Below, one piece after another: positions 6,758-13,679 of a stretch of 13,859 nucleotides of DNA (position 1 is its first letter; each line of letters starts with the position of its first letter). The notes beneath the pieces are model-generated. The model saw only the letters and a list, made by a program, of their open reading frames with translations, did no database searches and was not told the DNA's origin. The translations under genes were made by a program, and so were the position numbers. The stretch is taken from contig CATLUC010000019.1 of the NCBI GenBank assembly GCA_950059165.1, forward strand, positions 1 to 13,859. Direction: 5' to 3'. Origin of the DNA: an uncultured Clostridium sp. (lineage in GTDB: Bacteria > Bacillota > Clostridia > TANB77 > CAG-508).

Positions 6758-7957
6758 CTACAAATTGATAATTTCAATTCTGTCTCTATATATTATTCCT
6801 GCTATATTGTTTGACATGACAACATTTGTAATTTCTTGGTTAGCAATATAACGTTTTACTAACCAACCATCAGTATTTATAAACTCTATTTCTGTTCCTA
6901 AGTTTAGAGCAATCATGTTTCCATATGTGTAAATTTCTTTTGTTACTGCATTTACTGTATATTCTTTTGTTTCTTTGCTTCCTGTTTGAATAATACTAAC
7001 AACTGAGTCTGCTGTAAATAGCCCAGATGATTTTTCTTCTACTACTACAATATGGTTTGTTAATTCTATTGATTGGCATATTACTTTTTTATTGGCATTT
7101 TCTGTTAGAACTGTATGCTCTTTACCATCTATAGAATGTATTGTATCAGTGTACATACATATTAATTTGCCTTTGTCTTGATAGCTAATATTTGTTATTA
7201 ATTTTCCTGCTTCACTTTGGAATGTGTTGTCTAATGAATTTGTTGCGTCTGAACTTGATGCTTTGTCAATTGAAATTGTTTTTATGCTTGATTGTATAAT
7301 TGTTCCTGAGGTATCTACTTCTGCAATTGATAGGAATTTGTTGTCACTTGATATTGCTACATCTGTTGTTCTAGTTGATGAAAGATATGTTTTAAATTTT
7401 GATTTTCCTTTTCCTTCTGGGCTATACATGGCTACAATTGTTTTGTTAATGCTATCTGTTACAACTGCTGCTACATATCCATTTTTGTTTACATGTACTT
7501 GTAAAATGTTTCCTTCTGTTTCTGTTTCCCATATTATTTCTTTATCTTCTATTAAATATATTTTTTTTCCATTTTTTTCTGCCATTACTAAGAAACGGTT
7601 TGATGAATCAAAAATTGGGTTGGATACTTTTACTTCTAATTTTGTCTCTTCGTTTCCTATGTTGTTGTATATAATAAAGTTGTTTTTGTTAAGTATTCCT
7701 ATGTATTTGTTAAATGCATATATATTAGTGCTTTGGTTTTCTTTTAATTCAATGTAATTTGCATTGTCTTGTCTTATTTCTTTTTTTAGTATGTTTTTGT
7801 CTACCCATTCTCTTGCTGTGGTATTTGTAAAATATATTATTGTTATTGCTATTAATATGATTGCTATTATTATTGCTGTTATTATTGTTGTTATTTTCTT
7901 TTTGTCTAGTTTTTCTTCTTTGAATTCTTCCCAATAATTTCTCATGGATAATTTCAT
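6758..7957 (-). CDS. DUF5711-like membrane-anchored beta-propeller protein
   Basis: About 399 residues: a short Lys/Glu-rich cytoplasmic segment, one membrane helix (IITAIIIAIILIAITIIYF) and a long extracytoplasmic beta-rich region of WD/PQQ-like repeats (for example VAISSDNKFLSIAEVD). This matches DUF5711 proteins of Clostridia, which sit next to cvpA as here. No function is established. The start is uncertain: a GTG at 7972, ATG at 7957 and ATG at 7945 are all in frame. GGAAAGGA runs up to the middle one and is 13 bases from the last. The helix is encoded in all cases. A good promoter lies at 8033-8061. Confidence 0.68.
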   Translation of the reverse strand: MKLSMRNYWEEFKEEKLDKKKITTIITAIIIAIILIAITIIYFTNTTAREWVDKNILKKEIRQDNANYIELKENQSTNIYAFNKYIGILNKNNFIIYNNIGNEETKLEVKVSNPIFDSSNRFLVMAEKNGKKIYLIEDKEIIWETETEGNILQVHVNKNGYVAAVVTDSINKTIVAMYSPEGKGKSKFKTYLSSTRTTDVAISSDNKFLSIAEVDTSGTIIQSSIKTISIDKASSSDATNSLDNTFQSEAGKLITNISYQDKGKLICMYTDTIHSIDGKEHTVLTENANKKVICQSIELTNHIVVVEEKSSGLFTADSVVSIIQTGSKETKEYTVNAVTKEIYTYGNMIALNLGTEIEFINTDGWLVKRYIANQEITNVVMSNNIAGIIYRDRIEIINL

Positions 7958-8032
7958 TCCTTTCCAAGGCACAATTTAGTTGGAAAAGTGTTGATTTTTT
8001 CAACCTTTTTATTCCTTGTTTTTGTTATCTAT

Positions 8033-8061
8033 GTTATATCAGTTTTTTTGGTTTTTTTCAA
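8033..8061 (-). promoter_or_regulatory. Promoter of the DUF5711/cvpA/DUF975 group
   Basis: TTGAAA (8056-8061), 17-base spacer, TATAAC (8033-8038), placed just after the terminator of the nuclease gene. The leader then carries a GTTGA/TCAAC hairpin near 7990-8005. Confidence 0.55.
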
Positions 8062-8068
8062 GGGTTTA

Positions 8069-8113
8069 TAAAAATAAAAACTATGCAAATTTATTTTTTA
8101 TAAATCTACATAG
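8069..8113 (-). terminator. Terminator of the Rpn-like nuclease gene
   Basis: A 14-bp stem CTATGTAGATTTAT with ATAAATTTGCATAG (two G-U pairs) and five-base loop at 8081-8113, followed on the minus strand by TTTTTATTTTT. Confidence 0.75.
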
Positions 8114-8145
8114 CTTTTATTATTCTTACTTATTTTATTGATTCT

Positions 8146-9027
8146 TTACTTGTTTTTTAGCTTTTCTATTTCTTTTTCTGTTAAACCTGTTATTTCTGAA
8201 ATTAATTCAATAGGCATTTTTTTATATAACATAGCTTTAGCAATTTCTTTTTGTTTTTCTAATTTTCCTTCTTCTTTTCCTTCTTCTTTTGCTTCATAAA
8301 TTCCACTATTATAATTCATAATTGCTAACTGTCTTGACCTATAAAGTTCCCATTCTTTTTCATCCATACTCATTTGGTCAATAATTTCTATGGCTTTTTT
8401 TATTTTATCATTCTCTTTTTTTGCCATTTCTAACTTCTCCTCTCTGCCAGCAATTAGCCACAACCACTGATTTAATCTAGTATCTGCTTTTGGGTTTCCT
8501 TTAATAAATTTAGGGATTTCTATAAAATACATGGCTAAATCTTTAGTTGCAATTTCTTCCTCTTTAATATAGCCCATGTCTATGTAGTCACTTGATTTTG
8601 TTTTTTCAAATTTCATGTGAGCAATACTACGAAAACTATTTCTTTTGTAATATTCAAAGTTTAATAGATTAATAACAATTGTATTTTTTGCTAACATGTA
8701 ATCTTCTCCTTTTTTCAGAGAATCTGTAGCTAATACTGTTAAATACCTTGTACTCCTTTTGTCTATATTTTTCATGTCACTTACTTGCATTTCAACATCA
8801 CATAAAATATTTTTGTCAATTTCTACTTTAATATCTAATACACCAGCTTTGCTATCATATAATTCTCTATGTAACTCTGGATTTTTTACTATGACTTCTT
8901 TTATTGGTATTTCTAAGATAGCTTCCAGTAGGTCTTTTAAAATATCCTCATTACCTTCTTTCGTAAATACACGTTTAAATACAATATCTGATGTTAATGG
9001 CAACTTTTTTAATTTTTCATTATTCAT
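8146..9027 (-). CDS. Rpn family / PD-(D/E)XK nuclease, transposase-like
   Basis: A 293-residue member of the recombination-promoting nuclease (Rpn/YhgA) and PD-(D/E)XK 'transposase' family. The opening LTSDIVFKRVFT is the family's signature. Probable catalytic residues are Asp65 (GVLDIKVE), Glu79 and Gln81 (EMQ), which fit the D-x13-E-x-Q pattern. The C-terminal third is charged and helical, including an EAKEEGKEEGK repeat. Such proteins cleave DNA and in E. coli promote RecA-independent recombination; they occur in many copies in gut Clostridia. An AAGGAGG site lies before the ATG. It is a single-gene unit with its own terminator (8069-8113). No inverted repeats or target duplications are evident, so I do not call a mobile element. 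Confidence 0.85.
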   Translation of the reverse strand: MNNEKLKKLPLTSDIVFKRVFTKEGNEDILKDLLEAILEIPIKEVIVKNPELHRELYDSKAGVLDIKVEIDKNILCDVEMQVSDMKNIDKRSTRYLTVLATDSLKKGEDYMLAKNTIVINLLNFEYYKRNSFRSIAHMKFEKTKSSDYIDMGYIKEEEIATKDLAMYFIEIPKFIKGNPKADTRLNQWLWLIAGREEKLEMAKKENDKIKKAIEIIDQMSMDEKEWELYRSRQLAIMNYNSGIYEAKEEGKEEGKLEKQKEIAKAMLYKKMPIELISEITGLTEKEIEKLKNK

Positions 9028-9375
9028 ACGTCCTCCTTATTTTACTATATTAGGTTGAGTTTTGCAATACCTAATGAGTATATTTTTACATTTTATATGG
9101 TTGTTTTATGTCTTTGGTAAAAAACTCCCTCCTTTCAACGTTTTATTTGTATTGGATTTTTAATTTTTAGGATAAATATTATTTTTAATAAAGTACTAAA
9201 ATATAAATGAATACCAAAAATTTTGAATTTAATTTTGAATACTAAAATAAATGCATTGTATATATTAAATCATAAAAATATTGATTTTTCAATGCTTTTT
9301 GCAGACTTTTCGTCGCAAATTATGACATTTTTCGTGTTAAGAGAAAGTATTAAAATCTAGTATAGAACAAAAAGA

Positions 9376-9480
9376 GGCACAAGAACAAATCGGAAAGCCC
9401 TAATATTTGCAAAATTTTAAATTTTCTCTTTGGCTTTTAAGTGAATTTGTTCATGTGCCAATTTTACGTAAGTAAAATTG
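9376..9480. repeat. Long imperfect stem-loop plus adjacent palindrome
   Basis: GGCACAAGAACAAAT (9376-9390) pairs with ATTTGTTCATGTGCC (9445-9459) at 14 of 15 positions, with an inner AAGCC/GGCTT pairing and an AT-rich loop. A perfect palindrome CAATTTTAC/GTAAAATTG (9459-9480) abuts it. On the minus strand the large stem is followed by CTCTTTTTG. It could be a terminator, a structured RNA or a miniature element. The rest of 9060-9550 shows no gene. Confidence 0.5.
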
Positions 9481-9554
9481 TGTACAATGTATTTTATATT
9501 ATTTAGAAAGTCAGGTATGACTGTCCTAATATATAAAAAAATCAAGACAAAATA

Positions 9555-9603
9555 AATGCACATCTATTTAAGTATGAATTTTATACTTAAATAGTAGTGC
9601 ATT
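9555..9603 (-). terminator. Long hairpin just after the pilin-FGE gene
   Basis: AATGCAC...GTGCATT closes an inner 12-bp perfect stem (CTATTTAAGTAT with ATACTTAAATAG) with a seven-base loop; two bases on each side separate the two stems. It begins about 14 bases after the stop codon. On the minus strand it is followed by TTATTTTG and soon TTTTTTT. It probably terminates the gene; it is also placed where DGR target genes carry a hairpin after the variable region. Confidence 0.6.
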
Positions 9604-9616
9604 TAATTTTGATATT

Positions 9617-9725
9617 TTACCATAAAACCGGGCGTGTACCAACTCTTTCATGACTAAACGAAGTTATACGATTGCTTCGATAAGAGACTGCAGCAAAACT
9701 TCCAGAGTTATAACAGTTGCCCCCA
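9617..9725 (-). other. Candidate DGR variable region
   Basis: The 3' end of the FGE-like domain, from the GGNCYNSGS segment through SYRSNR to VGTRPVL. Position, fold, flanking conserved residues and odd codon use match variable regions of diversity-generating retroelements. No reverse transcriptase or template repeat is in the window, so a template would have to be elsewhere. Confidence 0.4.
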
Positions 9726-11338
9726 CAAGAAGAGCATGGATTATCAGTATTTGAAGTATATTCTAATGTCCATTCATATATATTCCCTGCTAAATCATAG
9801 ATATTTAAAGTACTATTTCTGTTCGTTGCTCCTGTACTTACTAATACAGCTGAAACTGGTTTTGTATAAGTTGTTATATTGTTCCATGTATTTTCTAAAT
9901 ATTTTCCTCTTATTAATTCAAATGAGACATTACTATAATTCCCCCATGCACTTGAATCAGTTTTTAATTCATATTGTGTTTTTCCTTGCTTTGTTTCTAT
10001 AAATTTAAGTACCAAATCCCATTGTATTCCAAACATCAAACTTGCCTGTTTCCCTCCTACTGACAATTCTTTTGCCTTAGTTTGAGCCTCACTACAAGTT
10101 ATATAATTATATGGATATAGTCCTTGCTTAATTTCCGGTGTTGTTAAAGTTGCTGTAGATGAACCTCTTGCTGTCCCTGTTCCCATTTCATATCTTCCAA
10201 TATAAAATCCACCTTTTTCAAAAACACTTTTAAGCATTTCATTTTTCCAATTATTATATTCTGTGGCATTTGTAAAACCATGTTGTGCTGTCGAATAAAA
10301 TGTATCTGTATATCCATCTTGTCTATAATCTTTTGCATAATTTTGCATAGCTGTTTCAATTGCTGTATAACTTGTATTAGTAGTTGTTCCAAAATAAATA
10401 GATTTTGGAACTTCTATCCAAACCCATTCATTTTTTTCACCATCCCTTACAACTAAACCACCATCAATCGTATTTTGGTCAGGTACAAGTGATACTTGAA
10501 AGCCTTGTGGAATATAGGCTACATCGCCGTTTTTATCTTGATAAGTTCCTTCTTTGTCATATGCAAGCGACCAATTTTCTATTGGCAAATATATAGTATC
10601 ATTATTAGATGTACTTTTATAATAGCCATTATATCCATTTACACTTTTTATAAAATCCTCTTTTTCAGATACTGCTACATTTACATCACTTGGCACTGTA
10701 TCTATTTTGTTTGACTGTACAACCCAAATATATTCTTTTGTATTATCATTACTTTTAATATGAATTCTTGTTTCCTTTGTTCCAGATACATAGTAATATC
10801 CATCTGGAATCTTTATATTATCTACATACCTTAAATCTACTGCCTTCGTCTCAATCTCATCTGCTGTATAGTTTGTATAAAAAACATCATTATCTACTTT
10901 AATTCCTTCTACATAAAAAATATTATGGCTCGCAGTATTTATAATATATAAATCTGTATAATTGTTTGCATTTTCTACATTTTCTTTTACCTTTTCATAA
11001 TCTTGTCCATAGTTTAATGTTAAATTTTCAATAGCTGATAAATCAATTACTAAAAAATCTCCTGTATCAACTGCTGTGCTTATAACCCCTGCTTCTTTTA
11101 TTCCATTTATATTAGTATATTGTATATTTGCAGGAATTTTGCCATTTTGAGAATAATAATATGATACTTTATCATTTAAATTTTCTATGTCATTTTGCAT
11201 TTTCTTCAATTTCTCTAGTTTAAGGTTGTCACTAATATTATAGGCAAGAACATTGCCTAATATTAATAAAATAGCTACTGTTATTGCTAACGAAACTAAA
11301 GAAATCCCTCTTGCATTGTGTATTTTTTTATTTATCAT
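9617..11338 (-). CDS. Pilin-like protein with FGE/C-type-lectin-fold domain
   Basis: A 573-residue surface protein. The N terminus (NARGISLVSLAITVAILLILGNV) is a type IV pilin-like leader and helix, with the usual Glu5 absent as in many clostridial relatives. A coiled segment and a beta-rich middle follow. The last 250 residues form a formylglycine-generating-enzyme/SUMF1-type domain: GGFYIGRYEMG, SEAQTKAKEL, FGIQWDLVLKF, then NIYDLAGNIYEWT and a final VGTRPVL. FGE-fold proteins of this kind are common DGR targets. The last about 35 codons have unusual CGA, TCG, AGC and CGC codons, unlike the rest of the window. The ATG at 11338 is nine bases from AAGGAG; a GTG two codons earlier is too close. 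Role (adhesion or ligand display) is inferred. Confidence 0.75.
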   Translation of the reverse strand: MINKKIHNARGISLVSLAITVAILLILGNVLAYNISDNLKLEKLKKMQNDIENLNDKVSYYYSQNGKIPANIQYTNINGIKEAGVISTAVDTGDFLVIDLSAIENLTLNYGQDYEKVKENVENANNYTDLYIINTASHNIFYVEGIKVDNDVFYTNYTADEIETKAVDLRYVDNIKIPDGYYYVSGTKETRIHIKSNDNTKEYIWVVQSNKIDTVPSDVNVAVSEKEDFIKSVNGYNGYYKSTSNNDTIYLPIENWSLAYDKEGTYQDKNGDVAYIPQGFQVSLVPDQNTIDGGLVVRDGEKNEWVWIEVPKSIYFGTTTNTSYTAIETAMQNYAKDYRQDGYTDTFYSTAQHGFTNATEYNNWKNEMLKSVFEKGGFYIGRYEMGTGTARGSSTATLTTPEIKQGLYPYNYITCSEAQTKAKELSVGGKQASLMFGIQWDLVLKFIETKQGKTQYELKTDSSAWGNYSNVSFELIRGKYLENTWNNITTYTKPVSAVLVSTGATNRNSTLNIYDLAGNIYEWTLEYTSNTDNPCSSCGGNCYNSGSFAAVSYRSNRITSFSHERVGTRPVLW

Positions 11339-11494
11339 TTGCACTTACTCCTTTTTGTATAGTTTATCTTAATCAAGCTCTTTATATTCTTTACAAAAAT
11401 AAATTTAAAAGCATTTAACAACAAGACCAAACTATAACTCTTTTTCTTTAGTATTAGTTTACTATTTTTTTCATATAATTTCAATAGTTTTTCT

Positions 11495-12113
11495 CTAGTA
11501 AATTATATATTTTATTTCTTCTCTAATAAAAATCCCCCATAAAACTAAAACTATTAAAAATATTGCAATGTTTTCTATTTTATATATAGCTATACTAGCT
11601 ATAAAAGTAACTAGAATCAATATCATAAATGAAATTCGATTACTATATTTTTCTGATTTTACTTTTCCTAAAAAAATATGTAAGACACCTTTTATAATTC
11701 TTCCACCATCTAATGGATAAATAGGTAATAAATTAAAAATCATCAATAAAAGGTTAGAATAGATAACCATAAATCCCTTAAAAACATTGATGTCCATATG
11801 AAAAGCAATTAATATAATTATCATATTTGTAATTGGTCCGTGCAGTCGCAACTACAATCTTTTTTAGCTCTAATAAATTCCCTTTTCTTATTTTTTTATT
11901 ATAATCTTTTGGCTTTAACTTAAAAGCTATTGAAACACCATAAGGCATAATTTCTATTTTTTCTAGTTTCATACCGAAAATTAGTCCAGCTAATAAATGC
12001 CCCAATTCATGGATAATTGCAAAAAACATAATCATTGCATATACTTCTATTTGTTTTGTTAGATAAAACAAGATAATAAAAAGAAATATTTTTAAATCTA
12101 TTCTAAATCGCAT
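11495..12113 (-). CDS. spoIVFB: SpoIVFB-type site-2 protease (M50), with +1 frameshift site
   Basis: Intramembrane zinc metalloprotease. In Bacillus, SpoIVFB cuts pro-sigma-K in the mother cell during sporulation. HELGH (His35, Glu36, His39) binds zinc and NLLPIYPLDGGR supplies Asp135. The match with the B. subtilis order and spacing is close. The frame breaks at 11840: after VVATA an in-frame CGG is followed by A; a +1 shift gives GPITN, the normal family motif. Joined, the product is 205 residues, a normal length. Without the shift, translation ends after 111 residues and lacks Asp135. The ATG follows the M23 gene's stop by ten bases with an AGGAG site overlapping that stop, so the pair is coupled, like spoIVFA-spoIVFB. 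Confidence 0.88.
11837..11840 (-). other. Candidate +1 recoding site CGGA in spoIVFB
   Basis: Codon 92 is CGG, in the order GCA CGG A. Dropping the C gives GCA GGA CCA (Ala-Gly-Pro) in the conserved AGPxxN motif of M50 proteases. The GCA-reading tRNA could not re-pair on CAC, so simple P-site slippage is unlikely here. Confidence 0.7.
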
Positions 12114-12123
12114 ATTGTCTCCT

Positions 12124-13030
12124 TTACAATTCTAAAATCTTTTGTGGGTCTACTTTTCTTTCAGAAATTCTTATTTCAAAATGTAAATGTGGTCCTGTTG
12201 AATTTCCTGTTGACCCAACCTCTGCAATTTCTTGACCTTGCTTGATTTTATCTCCTTGTTTTACATATAACATATTACAATGTGCATAAATTACGCTAAC
12301 TTCCCCTATTTGAATTTTTAAATGTTTTCCGATAATCCCCCTCTTCTGAACTTAAAACAACTTCTCCATCTGTTGCTGAAATAATTTTTGTTCCCAAATT
12401 TGCTGCAATATCTGTTCCTGTATGATTTTTTGGAACATTTCCAGTTGCTGTATCCCTTTGTCCAAATTTCGAACTAATTACTCCATTTATCGGCTTTATA
12501 AAACTTGTTGTATTTTTTATATTTTGAATATCTAATTCTTCTTGTGATAGGTTTTTATTTTCTTCTTGAGTACCCTCTGCACCACCTATTGCCCCATTTT
12601 CTTGATTTTGGTCTTGATTTTGTTCTTGACTTTGTTCTTGATTTTGATTTTCCTCTTGCTTTTGTTCTTGTTCTTTATTTTCCTCTGTTTTTTGTTCTTC
12701 TTGCGTTTGTTGTTCTTTATTTACAAAAGTCATTACATTATTCTTTACCATTTCATACAACTGGGCAAAATTCACATCATAAGAAAGTATTTCATTTGCT
12801 TTATTTATAAAATCCTCTGAAAAAACATATTGATTATTTTGTATAATATAAACAACAAAATAAATAGTAACACAAACTATAATCTGTATAACCATTTTCT
12901 TTAATAACTTAACATCTTTTTTTTCATTCACTGCCACTTTGGCAACAGGTCTTGTCTCCCCTTCTCTTCTTCTTTGATAAATCTCCTCAGCTCGTCTAAT
13001 CTTTTCCTCCACAGTCATAACTCGTTCCAT
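12124..13030 (-). CDS. M23 peptidase, SpoIVFA/SpoIIQ-like, with +1 frameshift site
   Basis: A 301-residue membrane-anchored protein. A charged cytoplasmic N terminus is followed by one membrane helix (about residues 47-64), a long Gln/Glu/Asn-rich linker and a C-terminal LytM/M23 domain. The domain keeps HTGTD (His and Asp ligands near residues 203 and 207) and GPHLHFE, so it may be active, unlike the degenerate SpoIVFA domain of Bacillus. Position directly before spoIVFB suggests a SpoIVFA role in holding the protease; SpoIIQ is the alternative. The frame breaks at 12331: after EEGDY comes CGG A; a +1 shift gives GKHLKIQ and the rest of the domain. Without it the protein stops at 12296, before HLHFE. 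The ATG at 13030 follows AGAGGTG by eight bases. Confidence 0.82.
12328..12331 (-). other. Candidate +1 recoding site CGGA in the M23 gene
   Basis: TAT CGG A; dropping the C gives TAT GGA AAA (Tyr-Gly-Lys) at the conserved YG of M23 domains. An AGAGGGGG purine run ends five bases before the C, almost the spacing of the internal Shine-Dalgarno stimulator of the prfB frameshift. The Tyr tRNA could not re-pair on ATC. Confidence 0.7.
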
Positions 13031-13046
13031 CAAAAAAACACCTCTT

Positions 13047-13113
13047 CCTTTGTTTTAGCTAATCCATTTTGGCTATCTAGGCATAATTGGGACAAGTGTA
13101 GATTAGCTTTTTG
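13047..13113. repeat. Inverted repeat enclosing a TGTCCCAATTATGCC motif
   Basis: AGCTAATC and GATTAGCT flank about 42 bases that include the third copy of the short motif seen twice at 2363-2420, here on the opposite strand. On the plus strand the right arm is followed by TTTTTG. It lies between the M23 gene and the small membrane protein gene. Confidence 0.4.
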
Positions 13114-13164
13114 TTTGTTGTTAATACAACTTATGTTGGTAAGAAATGTTTTATGACTGTATGT

Positions 13165-13509
13165 TTATTTTAATATAAGCAATATGGTTTCTGATAAGAT
13201 TATTATGCTAGATAAAATAGCATATATTTTTAGTCTTTTGTTACTTTTATTTTTTCTTATAATGTAGTGCTTTTTTTGTGTGTTTTCATTTTCTATTTTA
13301 GCAATATAGCTTGATATTAGCATTTCTGCTTCTTTTAAGATGTAGTCTTTTTTTATCGTCTCCGTATTTTTTCTTGCTTTGCTCTTTTTTTCTATTTTTT
13401 CTAATTTTTTTGCTTTCTTGGTAGATTTTAGAATTACTATTGCTTCTTCTACCAAATTTGATGGTAGGTTTTTTAATACTACCATATTTTTCATGTTACT
13501 GGTTTCCAT
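13165..13509 (-). CDS. Small Lys-rich protein with C-terminal membrane helix
   Basis: A 114-residue protein of unknown function. It opens with a hydrophobic/amphipathic segment (VVLKNLPSNLVEEAIVILK), continues with a strongly basic, probably coiled-coil middle (residues about 30-95) and ends with one membrane helix (IYAILSSIIILSETILLIL), so it is probably tail-anchored with the basic part in the cytoplasm. The start is firm: GGGAGG lies six bases before the ATG. It sits between spo0A and the spoIVFA/B-like pair on the same strand, suggesting a spore-related role, but that is inference only. Confidence 0.65.
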   Translation of the reverse strand: METSNMKNMVVLKNLPSNLVEEAIVILKSTKKAKKLEKIEKKSKARKNTETIKKDYILKEAEMLISSYIAKIENENTQKKHYIIRKNKSNKRLKIYAILSSIIILSETILLILK

Positions 13510-13588
13510 ATATACCTCCCTTGAATTTAGGATTGCTATTTAAAGTTTTTCCAAATTTTTCAAGGTTATACATAAAATTATTTTCCAT
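13496..13588 (-). CDS. Possible 30-residue leader ORF
   Basis: An ATG at 13588, eight bases after AGGGAAG, opens a 30-residue frame (MENNFMYNLEKFGK...) that ends inside the start of the 114-residue gene, overlapping it by 14 bases in another frame. Its last codons contain that gene's ribosome binding site, so it could couple translation. No homology recognised; it may be chance. Confidence 0.25.
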   Translation of the reverse strand: MENNFMYNLEKFGKTLNSNPKFKGGIYGNQ

Positions 13589-13679
13589 AATAAAAACTTC
13601 CCTTCTTTACTGATTAATATTTTAAAATAATTAATCAATAAATGTTGGAAGCTTATTGTTTTATTTTTTAGTTATTAAG

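Noticed and set aside
7749..8003. Asn-rich 84-residue minus-strand frame overlapping the DUF5711-like start
   Set aside because: It is another frame of the sequence encoding the membrane helix and charged N terminus; no ribosome binding site or family match.
9028..9070. Promoter TTGCAA-N17-TAAAAT before the Rpn-like gene
   Set aside because: The start of transcription would fall inside the ribosome binding site, so it cannot serve this gene as drawn.
8146..9610. Rpn-like gene plus the downstream hairpins as an insertion sequence
   Set aside because: No matching terminal inverted repeats or target-site duplications could be found, and the family is usually not a bounded element.
9736..10714. 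Several open frames on both strands within the pilin-FGE gene
   Set aside because: Low-complexity shadows of a long gene with clear domains; no ribosome binding sites.
3000..12331. The three frameshifts as independent sequencing or assembly errors
   Set aside because: None is in a homopolymer, all insert C before GGA at the same codon phase, and six other CGGA strings in these genes cause no shift. A systematic error cannot be fully excluded without reads.
3000..12331. CGG simply reassigned to another amino acid as a triplet
   Set aside because: Reassignment would not restore the reading frame. The downstream homology is in the +1 frame in all three genes.
3000..12331. Ordinary P-site slippage as the common mechanism
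   Set aside because: Only CTT in topA could re-pair after a +1 slip. GCA on CAC and TAT on ATC cannot, so the signal must lie in the CGGA itself.
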